A stretch of 64,000 nt of DNA from Thermohalobaculum sp039822785 (GTDB lineage: Bacteria; Pseudomonadota; Alphaproteobacteria; Rhodobacterales; Rhodobacteraceae): the NCBI GenBank assembly GCA_039822785.1, contig JBCBMO010000005.1, forward strand, positions 62,001-126,000. Direction: 5' to 3'. Made by a program: the position numbers and the translations under genes. Numbering within the stretch: position 1 is the stretch's first letter; the number at the start of each line of letters is the position of its first letter. The notes beneath the pieces were generated by a model. The model did not search any database. It was not told where the DNA came from and saw nothing but the letters and a program-made list of their open reading frames with translations. Shown in pieces: positions 27,472-36,328 of this stretch.

Positions 27472-27900
27472 GTGGGCACCCTCTTTTCCAACACCCTACC
27501 GCCAGAGGCGATGCGCCAGCTCTTCGGCGTCAAGCGCGACCGGACCGGCAACCAGCCGACGCTGCCGGCCATCTTCCCGCGGCACACAGCGCCCATAGTG
27601 CGCCTGGGAGGGGCCGGGGAGCGCGAGCTTGTCCCAATGCACTGGGGGGGTTCCTAATGCCTCAGGTGTCCAAGCGCACGGGCCAGCCCATCCTGCCGAA
27701 GGCGGTGAACAACGCCCGTGACGACAAGGTGAGAACCTCTCCGTTCTGGCGATCGAGCTTCGAGGAGCGCCACTGCCTGATCCCGGCGACGTCGTACTGC
27801 GAGGCCAAGGGGAAGGCGGACGCGATCTACTTCTAGTTCGAGCTGCTCGGCGTATCGCCTTGCGGACGCTCGCCACCCCCCGCCATGATCCGAGAGGTTG
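27472..27900 (+). pseudogene. Inactivated SRAP (YedK/HMCES-like) peptidase gene
   Basis: Recognisable SOS response-associated peptidase segments in two frames: EAMRQLFGVKRDRTGNQP, IFPRHTAPIVRL and ELVPMHWG, then, after a shift in the seven-G tract at 27644-27650, MPQVSKRTGQPILPKAVNNA, KVRTSPFWRSSFEERHCLIP and TSYCEAKGKAD. An in-frame TAG at 27834 ends the second part. The initiating Met-Cys, whose Cys2 forms the covalent DNA-protein link at abasic sites, is not seen; the upstream codons read VVGTLFSNT. So start, catalytic residue, frame and 3' end are all lost. Confidence 0.8.
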
Positions 27901-27929
27901 GCTTTACGGTTTCCGACTGGACGCGCCGC

Positions 27930-30900
27930 CTAGCGAGCCGCCAGTAGTTCCTGGAGCCGTAGGTATCTCCGATCCCTCATCAGGTCAGGACGTTCTTCCG
28001 ATATCAGAGTCAGGACCTCGCCCAGGTCATAGGGAGCCTCCCGGGGGTTGTCAGGCACGATAAGATCCATCAGTTCTAGAGTCTCTGCGGGAAAACGAGA
28101 AGTAATGGGGTCCTCATCACTAGCAACAGCGCTATGGAAGCGATAGAAGGAATGATGCTCCTGGCGTATTGGGCGCACGTAATCACGCAATGCTTCAAGC
28201 ACCAATGGGAAGGCATCCCCGGAGTCATCGAGCATCGACAGGAAAGATGCTGATGCTCGCTCAGTTTGGTAGCGAGCTTCTCTGGGCCACGTCTCACGAA
28301 TAAATGGAATGACCAGTTTGGTCCACCCGTTGTCATTACCTTGGCCAACCCGCCCCAGGTGACGGATAATATCCGCCCGACCGTCTTCGGAAACCCTCCG
28401 TATCACAGCGGCGGCTTCCTCAACGGAGGTGTATCTGGATTCCTCCTGATGCCAGATCGTCGTCATTACCAACCACTCATGAGCACTCCGGAAAATGTCC
28501 TCGCCCCAATGCCACATGTACATGCGAGGGAAGAGCTCCAGGAACGGAGCCTTGATAACCTCGAAGAGATCAGGCCCAACTATGCCACTTCCGCAAAGCA
28601 GCCCATTCCATGCTGGCTCGGACGCTGGATGGTTGAGAGCGAACCAGGGGACCGTACGTCCCATGACCCAGTCTGGCGCTATGTGGTGCAGCCATCGAAG
28701 CTGCCTAGTCAGGATAGTGATCGCATGATCCGGGCCCTCGCCAGGCGCGGCCAACAATCGCTCGAAGCGGGTGGCGAACTCGTCCGGCATGCCGTGACCT
28801 TGAGGGAGGCCCCGAGCATTCAGGATCGAGATCAATGCTTCGGTCGAATGGCCTATCGGGGCGTTGATTGCATGGTCGATGGTGCGTCGTGATCGTTCTA
28901 TGATCCGCCCACCAACGCTGGTCTCGCCTCTTCCACTTTTGTTCGCCTCCGGTCCAGCAGCGACCAGCCCGTCTATGAGATCATCAAATACCTCCAAGGC
29001 AAATGCTTCGTCGTCACCTGCGATGACTGGAAGCCTAGCCTTTATCCACGAACTGACCGTGTGCGCATTCGCGCTGATCACCTCGACCGGAAGGCGTCGC
29101 ATGCGCTCGCAAAAGAGCCGTGTTGCCCTGGCCGGGGCATCGTCGGGCCACTCGCGAACGAGTGCTCCCCAAGACTCTTCCGGATACTCTCCTCTGCGCG
29201 CGGCCCACCCAAGAACGGCGAGTGCCCGTCCTGGATGATCCCGGACAAGTCCGTCGAACGGTCGGTAGTCTCTGAACTCGCCAAACGGCCGGCGAGTGTG
29301 TTCGCGGGCAGTCTCCAGCACCTGTGACAGCGGAACCCCGTCAAGCTCTGACGCATCTCGGACCGTCTCAACTGAGCCAATTCGACCTTCCAGACTCGCC
29401 GCCGCTCCAGTTGTCCATTCGTCATTCCAGGCTGGAAGTCGCGCTTGAACTTCGGCGATCCGTTCGGGCGCGTTGCCAGGGAATAGACACCCGTGCTGCT
29501 CCAGCCACCGGAGTCGGGAAACCACATCATGGTCCCTGCGCTCAGGGTAATCAGGGGTGCCCTCTCCAGAATGGGGATCACGACCGGCCAGCAATCTAGC
29601 AAAAAGCCGTTCCTTCTCTTGTTCGGAAATGTCACGCCATCGGTCTCGAATGAGAAAGAGGAACTCCCGCCGGTTGCCGCTGTACCAAAACGCTTCCTGA
29701 TCCATCGACATCAGATTGGCAGCAACCTGCTCACCCGAAAAAACCGCTGGTCGGTTCCAGGCGAAGAGCCTGAGCTTATTCAGGATGTGGCACTCGCCTG
29801 AGGGCCAGAGCGAGATGGTGTTAAACACGTGCACCGGGTTTATTTGCGCCGCTCTGTTCATCAGCTCGCCAACCCAAACCACGTATTCAGCGCTGGTTGA
29901 GCGGTAGCGTTGACCCGGTCCACTGGTGTCCGGGTAAAGCGTCAGGGTGTGGTACCATCCGTGTCCAACCTCAGCCAACCGGTCCAACCCTCCGATCAAG
30001 TTCCGAGATGCCAACGAGAACACTGCACAGACGGCCTCGTCCGGTACGGTCAGCGGCGCACCTCTCTGGTTCGGGAACTCAACGGTGAAGTGGGCGATGT
30101 CTAGCTGTTCTATCTCCGACCATGCGGCCCGCGGTGGCTCGGCCCGACCTCGGCCAATGAACGGATCGATCTTGATGAAGGGCTCGGTGCATCGCTCCAG
30201 CACTCTTAGGTTGGCTGATGTCCACCCCCCATGCGCAATGCGTCGGCGTGTAGCGAACCAGTTCATGTTCAGGTCGTTTTCATTGCTGTGATCGAGCGCT
30301 TCGAAGATCAGATTCCAAATCCGCCTTCCAAGGTCTGGAAGATCACCGTCACGCTCAATGTGCCCTGAAATCATGGAAGAAAGACGTGGGTGCAATCTGT
30401 TCTGTTTGGCGGCCCACCAGGCCACGACGGGGTCGAGCGAGTTCAACGATATCCATCGACATAGATGGAACAGCCGAGGCGGGAGTTCTTCGAACCCTCT
30501 GAGCGTCCTGCCCGAGAGTCGGAACTCCGTCGTGGGGCGCTCGTCCCCAGGACGCCAGGCGATCAGATCGTCTCCAACGCGTCCGTGACGCGGCTGATCG
30601 TCGGGTCGCTCAGGGGGGTCGTCATCGAGTGCATGTTGATCACGCGGGGAAAACCCATCCTCCGCCCCGAGGTCCCTTTCCCTGTCTGCGAGGCGGCGTC
30701 CTACGTCGAAGACGCACAACCACTCCGCGGGTGGCACCGGCTCCGCATCGGCAAATGCCTTGGCGCCGAGGTTCGTCCTGACCAAATGCGCTACCTGACC
30801 GCGCTCGTGAGCCTGAAGGGCTCGCGGCCCCAGCCGAGCCATGTCGATAATGCTGCGTCTCCAGCATGCCGGGTCGTCCGCCCGGCTTGCCCAAGCTTCG

Positions 30901-31754
30901 AGTGAGTCCCAGAGCCGCGAGTGGTCATGTCCTTCGCCCGGGTAAGCGATTGGTGTAACACCACGGTCGCGCCACTTGGCCTCCACATCTTCGGGGGCAC
31001 CTCGATCGAACGCATAGAGACGACCCTCGTCGAGCGCTGATGTACTATTCAGACCCTGAAGGAGATACCGCACTGGCGGGTCATCAGCTTGGTATCCCAA
31101 CAAGACTACAGTGTACTTCTCCAAAAGAAGTCGTACGAACCTCGTCGCCCAGCCCTCGGCTAGGTAGGCTCGACCGAAATCGGCGCTGCTCAGGATGTAA
31201 TCGTGAGGCTGTGCATCCTCAGTTCGAAGCCGTCCGTGAAGATATGTGAGTCCGGAGATAGGTTGATTGTGACGAAGATCTGGGAAGGTCGGCGGCTCGA
31301 ACACCCGCAAGCCGGATGTTACGCTAGGGTGTTCGAACAAGCGATCGAAGTTCGTCGTCACGATCTGGGGAAGTCCGTCTGGGCCAGTCGAGAGCCGCGC
31401 AACGATACTGTGCTCTCGCGGAGCAGGCGCTGCAGCAGGCATCGCCAGCAGCTCGGCCACAACACTGTTAATCCGATCCCGACCATACTCATCACGGATC
31501 GAGTGGAAGATTTGGTCCAATGGCGTCCTGGCGCTGACTGGAACAGACGCATCTTCCCATGGTTCGAATGCCCTTAGTGCGGGTAAGTCATCTGGGACAC
31601 GGAGATGAGTGAGTACGTCTCGGGTCAGGCGAATGAAACTGGGCATTCCCGCCGGGATGGAAACACCTGCACCGCAGAGAAACACAACCTGGCCATCATC
31701 TCGGAGTTCAAGGAGCCGGTCAGGGATAGATGGGCCGTCGGCAATGAAACGCAT
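27930..31754 (-). CDS. Large SIR2-domain protein, candidate stand-alone anti-phage NADase (DSR-like)
   Basis: 1274 residues. The N-terminal 290 residues form a SIR2 domain: VVFLCGAGVSIPAGMPSF (NAD-binding, GAG at 28-30), IVTTNFDRLFE with N135, LTYLHG with H173, and VVLLGYQADDPPVRYLL (from residue 216). The N and H positions match those needed for NAD hydrolysis in defence-associated sirtuins. The remaining ~980 residues are a long, mostly helical region without recognised motif, as in DSR1/DSR2, where this part senses phage proteins. GAGAGG lies before the ATG. It is on a mobile island, has no accessory partner of the SIR2-HerA, pAgo or Thoeris type, and its composition is less GC-rich than the chromosome. 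Role in phage defence is inferred. Confidence 0.82.
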   Translation of the reverse strand: MRFIADGPSIPDRLLELRDDGQVVFLCGAGVSIPAGMPSFIRLTRDVLTHLRVPDDLPALRAFEPWEDASVPVSARTPLDQIFHSIRDEYGRDRINSVVAELLAMPAAAPAPREHSIVARLSTGPDGLPQIVTTNFDRLFEHPSVTSGLRVFEPPTFPDLRHNQPISGLTYLHGRLRTEDAQPHDYILSSADFGRAYLAEGWATRFVRLLLEKYTVVLLGYQADDPPVRYLLQGLNSTSALDEGRLYAFDRGAPEDVEAKWRDRGVTPIAYPGEGHDHSRLWDSLEAWASRADDPACWRRSIIDMARLGPRALQAHERGQVAHLVRTNLGAKAFADAEPVPPAEWLCVFDVGRRLADRERDLGAEDGFSPRDQHALDDDPPERPDDQPRHGRVGDDLIAWRPGDERPTTEFRLSGRTLRGFEELPPRLFHLCRWISLNSLDPVVAWWAAKQNRLHPRLSSMISGHIERDGDLPDLGRRIWNLIFEALDHSNENDLNMNWFATRRRIAHGGWTSANLRVLERCTEPFIKIDPFIGRGRAEPPRAAWSEIEQLDIAHFTVEFPNQRGAPLTVPDEAVCAVFSLASRNLIGGLDRLAEVGHGWYHTLTLYPDTSGPGQRYRSTSAEYVVWVGELMNRAAQINPVHVFNTISLWPSGECHILNKLRLFAWNRPAVFSGEQVAANLMSMDQEAFWYSGNRREFLFLIRDRWRDISEQEKERLFARLLAGRDPHSGEGTPDYPERRDHDVVSRLRWLEQHGCLFPGNAPERIAEVQARLPAWNDEWTTGAAASLEGRIGSVETVRDASELDGVPLSQVLETAREHTRRPFGEFRDYRPFDGLVRDHPGRALAVLGWAARRGEYPEESWGALVREWPDDAPARATRLFCERMRRLPVEVISANAHTVSSWIKARLPVIAGDDEAFALEVFDDLIDGLVAAGPEANKSGRGETSVGGRIIERSRRTIDHAINAPIGHSTEALISILNARGLPQGHGMPDEFATRFERLLAAPGEGPDHAITILTRQLRWLHHIAPDWVMGRTVPWFALNHPASEPAWNGLLCGSGIVGPDLFEVIKAPFLELFPRMYMWHWGEDIFRSAHEWLVMTTIWHQEESRYTSVEEAAAVIRRVSEDGRADIIRHLGRVGQGNDNGWTKLVIPFIRETWPREARYQTERASASFLSMLDDSGDAFPLVLEALRDYVRPIRQEHHSFYRFHSAVASDEDPITSRFPAETLELMDLIVPDNPREAPYDLGEVLTLISEERPDLMRDRRYLRLQELLAAR

Positions 31755-32179
31755 CTAACGCACCTCTCTCAGCATGCTCGAAGTGTCAAATGTTCTAGTG
31801 AGCGCGGTGGCCCTGTTCCGGTTCCAAACACCCGTACTGAGCCGTATTGCAAAACGCGGTTGGGGTTTCAAACGGCTGCTGACCAAACGCAGCATGGTCT
31901 CAGGGCTCGAGGGGGTACTGCGGCTCGGCACCCTCCGGCTCCACCGCCACTTCCCCAGTTCCCACCATCCATTCCTTCGGCCTACCTTCGCAGTACTCCG
32001 GACCGCTGGGGCGGCGAGGCGTCCGTGAGCGGCGCTGGGAACGGGTCTTGGCCCTGGATAGCGCCCGGCACCAGTTGGGTAGCCAGTGCGGTGGGCACCG
32101 CGGCACTCCACGACACCGGCGCCGAAGATGTGCTCGCGTTCTTCTTTCAGGCTCGATAGCTCTGCATGGATCAGGTCTT
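31755..32179. other. 425-bp stretch upstream of the SIR2 gene, no gene recognised
   Basis: Contains the promoter and RBS region of the SIR2 gene near 31755-31790. The rest has several overlapping open frames on both strands, none with a good start, codon pattern or family likeness. It may be the decayed 3' part of another gene. Confidence 0.4.
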
Positions 32180-32563
32180 TCAGCGCTCTCTTCTGAGGGT
32201 GGCACCGGCGTCCGCCGGCGCGTCCCTGGTGCAGATCGTGGACTCACAGATAAGCACCTGGTCGAGTAGCGCTGATCGGTGTTCATCTGTCATCGGGATG
32301 TGGTCCTCGATCCACTGATGCAGGGCCGTAACCGCGAACAAAGCCTCGACCGGACGGGTGGCGAATCTCAGGGGGGATACGGTTTCAACACGCTTAGCCG
32401 CGAGCTCATCCGACAGATACTCGACAGAAATCGGACAAAGCTTGTTGCCGTCGGTGACAGTAATCCGGCCTTCAGCCTTCAGTGCCTGCACCCGGCCCTT
32501 AGAAACCTCCAAGACCTCAGCCGCCTCACTGTGTGTCAGGCCCTTAGGATAGGTCTGCGACAT
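32180..32563 (-). CDS. Helix-turn-helix DNA-binding protein
   Basis: 127 residues. The N-terminal segment LTHSEAAEVLEVSKGRVQAL has the spacing of an excisionase-type or MerR-like HTH, followed by KAEGRITVT, a typical wing. The middle part ALFAVTALHQWIEDHIPMTD is helical. The C-terminus is Cys- and Arg-containing. It lies upstream of the SIR2 gene on the same strand, separated by 425 bp, and could regulate it or other island genes. Confidence 0.58.
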   Translation of the reverse strand: MSQTYPKGLTHSEAAEVLEVSKGRVQALKAEGRITVTDGNKLCPISVEYLSDELAAKRVETVSPLRFATRPVEALFAVTALHQWIEDHIPMTDEHRSALLDQVLICESTICTRDAPADAGATLRRER

Positions 32564-32653
32564 CGTACACCCCTTGAAAGTTTCGTAATTTGTGAGAGAT
32601 CGCGGTCCGAACTACCCGCGTCTGAATCTCCCGGGAAGGACCCGCAAAGTAGC

Positions 32654-33034
32654 CTATGAGTGATCTCGCCAATCGCACGTAAGCCGATGCATGTCGCCTA
32701 GGGCGGTCTGCATATTGGTGATCTCCCCTCCCGGTTTGGTCGGGGTGTCGCCTATCTTGATCGCCGCAATGGTACGGTTTTCATCGCACAGCAGCCTGAC
32801 GGCGAACGACGTTGCCGTGCGCGCATTCCCGACCGTACCCGTTACCTGATATCGGTTCCCTCCGAGGTGCTCTACGCCCTTGGGGGAATGCCATCGCCAG
32901 GTAACAGCGCTTCCAGGATCTACGACGGTCAGATAGCCAAGCCGCTGCGTAGGCTTAGGATCAGGAGGCCGCGGCCAAGCCGCAAACAAAGCAACTCCGA
33001 AGACCGCCATCCCGATCGCAATGTAACGCTCCAT
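32654..33034 (-). CDS. Small membrane-anchored hypothetical protein
   Basis: 126 residues from the ATG at 33034, placed after GGATGGG; a GTG and an ATG further upstream are alternatives. One N-terminal membrane helix, YIAIGMAVFGVALFAAWP, is followed by a proline-rich linker and a beta-rich domain (GNRYQVTGTVGNARTATSFAV, AIKIGDTP). The topology suggests an inner-membrane-anchored periplasmic domain. Lies between the tape measure gene and the HTH gene on the same strand. No family recognised. Confidence 0.5.
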   Translation of the reverse strand: MERYIAIGMAVFGVALFAAWPRPPDPKPTQRLGYLTVVDPGSAVTWRWHSPKGVEHLGGNRYQVTGTVGNARTATSFAVRLLCDENRTIAAIKIGDTPTKPGGEITNMQTALGDMHRLTCDWRDHS

Positions 33035-33090
33035 CAAACCCATCCACCATCGACCCACTCGCCAAGACTAGCACGTCCGCCATTCCGCCC

Positions 33091-35004
33091 TCAGCGATAA
33101 CTGCCTCGCAAAGATGGTGATCGCGCGGCTCCGGCTGCGGCTCGGGCTGGGATCTCCGCGCGCACCTGGTTCAACGCTCTTCCGACTCGCTCTTCGATCT
33201 CCGATACGATCTCGGTTGTGGCGACGCCTTCCACGTTCACCACGACCTGGTAACTGTTGCTCCCTCCACCTTTGACACCGAGCTTGCCATCGGGTCCTCG
33301 ACTGAGGGGAATGACCGCTTCTGGTCCTGCCTCGCCCATAAGCCCCACACCGTTGGCCATCGGGAACACCGTGGGGCCATCGACGATCCCGCCTCGCGCA
33401 AAGGCGGTGACGCGCCCGCTGGCGATCACACCACCGTTGGCGAAGGTCAGAGCCGGCGCCGTGCCGGTCGTCGAGATGCTGCCCCCCAGGCCTGAAGCAA
33501 ATCCGCCAAGGTCACCAAAGCCCGGGCCCGCGAAAAGCGTCGGCAGCACACTGCCAAGGAGCGGGGCGAGCGGGCCGGCGCCGCCCAGGCCCTGCGCGGC
33601 AATGTTCAGTAGCTCGATCCCGATGTTCTTGAGCGCATCGGCGAAGCTGTCGGCTTGGCGGATCGCGCCAGCGAACCGGTTTCCCAGGTCCTCGATCGCG
33701 CGGGCCTGCGCCTCTGCCGCACGCTCAGCCGAGCGCTGAGCCTCCTCCAGCGCTTCCTGCGTCTCTCGGGCTGCGAGGGTCGCGAGCGCCACCTCCCGGT
33801 ACTGCGCGCTCAGCAGGGCGACCGCAGCGCGCTCCTCTTCGGTGACGCCAGTGCCCGTCTCTGCAGCCTTGGTCAGGAGGTCACGCGCCATGGCCGCGAC
33901 CTCGTATTCGATCTTCAGCCGCGCCGCCTCGCCAGCCGCAAGGCTAATCAGCGTGCGCTCCTCCTCGAGCGCCGCGATCCGCTCGCGGGCGCTCTCAATG
34001 CCGCCTGCGAACACATCGCTGTCCGCAGAACGGCCGCCGCCGCGCCGGCCGCCGCCGCTTCTTTCCGCTTCCGCCGCGGCGGCAAGGCTGGTCAGTTCGG
34101 GAATTGGGCGCGCGAGAAGCTCGCGGCTCTCGGCGGCCTCTTCAGTCGCTCGTTGGAACTCCCGGATGGAGAGAACCGCCTCGCCAAGGTCCCGAGCATA
34201 TTGGTTGATCGCAGAGCTCGCATCCGGTCCTGCAAGGCCACCGACGACATTCGCCAAGGCCTCAGTCTCACGGGCGAGGTCGCCAAAGGTTGAGGCAGCG
34301 TCGGCCGACTGGATGGCATCCTGGAGCCGCACAGCCTCGTCCGCTGACAGCCCCAGATCGCGCTGTATCGCTCGAAGGGCGCGGTTTCGTCCGGATCCTG
34401 TCCGGAAGTCGGTCCCTAGCCGGGCGTCGATGTCGGTTCCGGCCCCGCCCACCGCTTCGAGTTGACCACGAAGCTCGGATCGGGCGAGCAAAAGGTTAAG
34501 CTCCGTCTGCCGCTGGATCACGCCGATCAGGGTTTGATCCAACGCACCGTACTTCTCGATGATGTCTGCGATGCCCTCGCCGCCAGAGATCGCAGCGTCT
34601 CGGACGCCGCTGATGGCGTCGTTCACGTCATCGGCGCGTTCAGCAAGCGTTCGGGCTTCTTCCCCAGCGGTGAGGAAGTATGTCGCCAGCGCACCGACAA
34701 CGGCGCCGGCGGCGCCCAGGACCGCGCCATACGGACCAAACACGCCAAGCAACTGCGTACCCTGCTGCGTTAGGGCGACGATCGCCGACTGGCCTGAGGC
34801 CACCTGTGTGGCGAAGTCGCCAACCTGAAAGCCTGCCTGCTGGATGACCGTCTGGTAGCGCGAGAAACCACCAGTGCTGGCGCGAAGAGCGGTGCCCATC
34901 GCGCCAGCCTCTCTTTGAAGGACGGACGAGGCTTGGCGCAGATCGCGCTGGAAGCCGTCGGTCGGCGCGGTAAGCTCGAAGCGAAGGCCTGGCTGCTGAA
35001 CCAT
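33091..35004 (-). CDS. Phage tail tape measure protein
   Basis: 637 residues. The N-terminal region (APTDGFQRDLRQASSVLQRE, VIQQAGFQVGDFATQVASGQ) and hydrophobic GPYGAVLGAAGAVVGALATY are typical for tail length tape measure proteins. A long coiled coil follows (ALEEERTLISLAAGEAARL, AARETQEALEEAQRSAERAA). The C-terminal part has FANGGVIASGRVTAF, GIVDGPTVFPMANG and GLMGEAGPEAVIPLSRG, the standard C-terminal signature. It sets tail length and guides DNA passage in siphophages. No capsid, portal or other tail gene is nearby, so it is an isolated phage gene in the island. Confidence 0.85.
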   Translation of the reverse strand: MVQQPGLRFELTAPTDGFQRDLRQASSVLQREAGAMGTALRASTGGFSRYQTVIQQAGFQVGDFATQVASGQSAIVALTQQGTQLLGVFGPYGAVLGAAGAVVGALATYFLTAGEEARTLAERADDVNDAISGVRDAAISGGEGIADIIEKYGALDQTLIGVIQRQTELNLLLARSELRGQLEAVGGAGTDIDARLGTDFRTGSGRNRALRAIQRDLGLSADEAVRLQDAIQSADAASTFGDLARETEALANVVGGLAGPDASSAINQYARDLGEAVLSIREFQRATEEAAESRELLARPIPELTSLAAAAEAERSGGGRRGGGRSADSDVFAGGIESARERIAALEEERTLISLAAGEAARLKIEYEVAAMARDLLTKAAETGTGVTEEERAAVALLSAQYREVALATLAARETQEALEEAQRSAERAAEAQARAIEDLGNRFAGAIRQADSFADALKNIGIELLNIAAQGLGGAGPLAPLLGSVLPTLFAGPGFGDLGGFASGLGGSISTTGTAPALTFANGGVIASGRVTAFARGGIVDGPTVFPMANGVGLMGEAGPEAVIPLSRGPDGKLGVKGGGSNSYQVVVNVEGVATTEIVSEIEERVGRALNQVRAEIPARAAAGAARSPSLRGSYR

Positions 35005-35015
35005 GATGTTCTCCC

Positions 35016-35282
35016 TCAGGCTTGGCCGGCCGGCGTCGCCGCAGCGAGCTCGGCAACCTTCGGATCGCTTGCGTCCACAGCGTTCAGGACTGCCGCGTCG
35101 CGCTGGAGCATCGCCGAAGCGACTGCCGGGCCGTACAGGGCCAACATCTCCCGCTGAACCATGCCGTGCATCATCCTGATGACGCTGGGTTCTCGGCCGG
35201 GTTCATCAACCAGTTTCTGCGCTGTTTCGCAGATGGCGCGGTTCACCGTCTGGGCGTTCTTCAGCTTATCGTCGTCTGTCAT
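35016..35282 (-). CDS. Small hypothetical protein upstream of tape measure gene
   Basis: 88 residues, acidic and helical (MTDDDKLKNAQTVNRAICET; MQRD-type central helix around MLQRDAAVLNAVDASDP). Its stop is 11 bp before the tape measure start, so the two are co-transcribed. In siphophages this position is usually held by a tail assembly chaperone, but the sequence shows no chaperone motif and no slippery heptamer for a programmed shift is evident. Function unknown. Confidence 0.55.
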   Translation of the reverse strand: MTDDDKLKNAQTVNRAICETAQKLVDEPGREPSVIRMMHGMVQREMLALYGPAVASAMLQRDAAVLNAVDASDPKVAELAAATPAGQA

Positions 35283-35622
35283 CGTTTTCGCCTTTCGTGC
35301 GTGTTCTGCTCATTGGTGAGGCCAGAGCGACGGGCATAGGTCGACCAGCCCCGGCACTCGGCCAGGCTGGACCCACACCCGCCGCGCTTCCGTCCTGCTC
35401 ATCGGAGCCGGCCGTCGCTTAGGGCGCTGCACGTCGCGAAGAGACCGCGCGCAACTCGGCTGCTACTTGCGAGGGCGTCTCAAACCCCCGGCGGACCCGC
35501 TTCAGCCTTTCGGTCTGCGGTTGGGCTGCGTCCGCGCCCCATGGTTGCCCTACTCACTTCGCGCCACCGTCATTCAACCGACCACGAAGCCGGATGGGCC
35601 AATCGGCCCACCCGCATCGCAA
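35283..35622. other. 340-bp stretch with no supported gene
   Basis: No good start codon with a matching frame on either strand. On the minus strand one stretch (about 35545-35410) would read as a basic helical peptide ending before a stop, but it has no start codon and is probably a remnant. No repeat or RNA gene seen. Confidence 0.4.
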
Positions 35623-35970
35623 TCAGGCGGCGGCCTTGCTGCCCCCCTCGGTCATGAGTGCGTGGACGAGCCCAGCCCGCCGCGCAGGCGGTAGACGACG
35701 GGACGTATGCCAGGCGATCAGTGCGAGCTGGTGTTGGCTCGCCAGCGCAGCCCAGCTGTCAAGTTCGCTCGCCATGTCCTCGAAGGCCGGCGGCGGGGCG
35801 CTGATGTTCCCAGCAGCGATCGCGGCGTTGGTGAGTTCCGCGAGCTCGTTCGGTGACAGCCAGGCGTGTAGTAGATCAACCAGAGCGTCGTGCCGGGCAC
35901 CAGCCGGCATGTCTTCTGCGATGAGGTTCTGGGTCGACAGGACGACGGTCTCGATGAAGTCACGCGGCAT
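35623..35970 (-). CDS. Small hypothetical island protein
   Basis: 115 residues from the ATG at 35970 (MPRDFIETVVLS). Helical with LVDLLHAWLSPNELAELTN and SELDSWAALASQHQLALIAW. It overlaps the preceding gene (stop at 35960) by 11 bp, which supports the shorter start. No family recognised. Confidence 0.5.
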   Translation of the reverse strand: MPRDFIETVVLSTQNLIAEDMPAGARHDALVDLLHAWLSPNELAELTNAAIAAGNISAPPPAFEDMASELDSWAALASQHQLALIAWHTSRRLPPARRAGLVHALMTEGGSKAAA

Positions 35971-36295
35971 GGTCGCCCCCCACGTCACCGTGGTCGACGA
36001 ATCTCTCGACATCCTCGCGTAGCTCTTCGATGAGCCTCCGCATCATTTCCAGTTGCTTGAAGCTAGGCGACCAGCCTCGCCGCTTCGCCTGGCGTACGAT
36101 CGACTTCGCGAAGGTCAGACCGAAGCCGTCGAGACGGTGCAATCGCAGCGCGTCGACGAGTCGGACGATCAGCTCATCCACGGACATTGCCGCCGCGGGC
36201 GTAGGGTGGTATTCACGTTCGTGAGCGCCGTGCTCGTTAGTCTTCACGCCGTACCGGGTGCCAACCGGTACGGCGGTTCTCGTTTTGGGGATCAT
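35960..36295 (-). CDS. Small hypothetical island protein
   Basis: 111 residues, MIPKTRTAVPVGTRYGV start. The middle part (DELIVRLVDALRLHRLDGFG, FAKSIVRQAKRRGWSPSFKQ) is helical and basic; the C-terminus EMMRRLIEELREDVERF could be a coiled coil. It overlaps the next gene in the series. Possibly DNA-associated; unproven. Confidence 0.48.
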   Translation of the reverse strand: MIPKTRTAVPVGTRYGVKTNEHGAHEREYHPTPAAAMSVDELIVRLVDALRLHRLDGFGLTFAKSIVRQAKRRGWSPSFKQLEMMRRLIEELREDVERFVDHGDVGGDHAA

Positions 36296-36328
36296 GTTGC
36301 TGTTCTCCGTCTGAGGGATAGCGGCGCC

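Noticed and set aside
35016..35282. Tail assembly chaperone with programmed frameshift before the tape measure gene
   Set aside because: Position fits, but no slippery sequence or overlapping second frame is seen.
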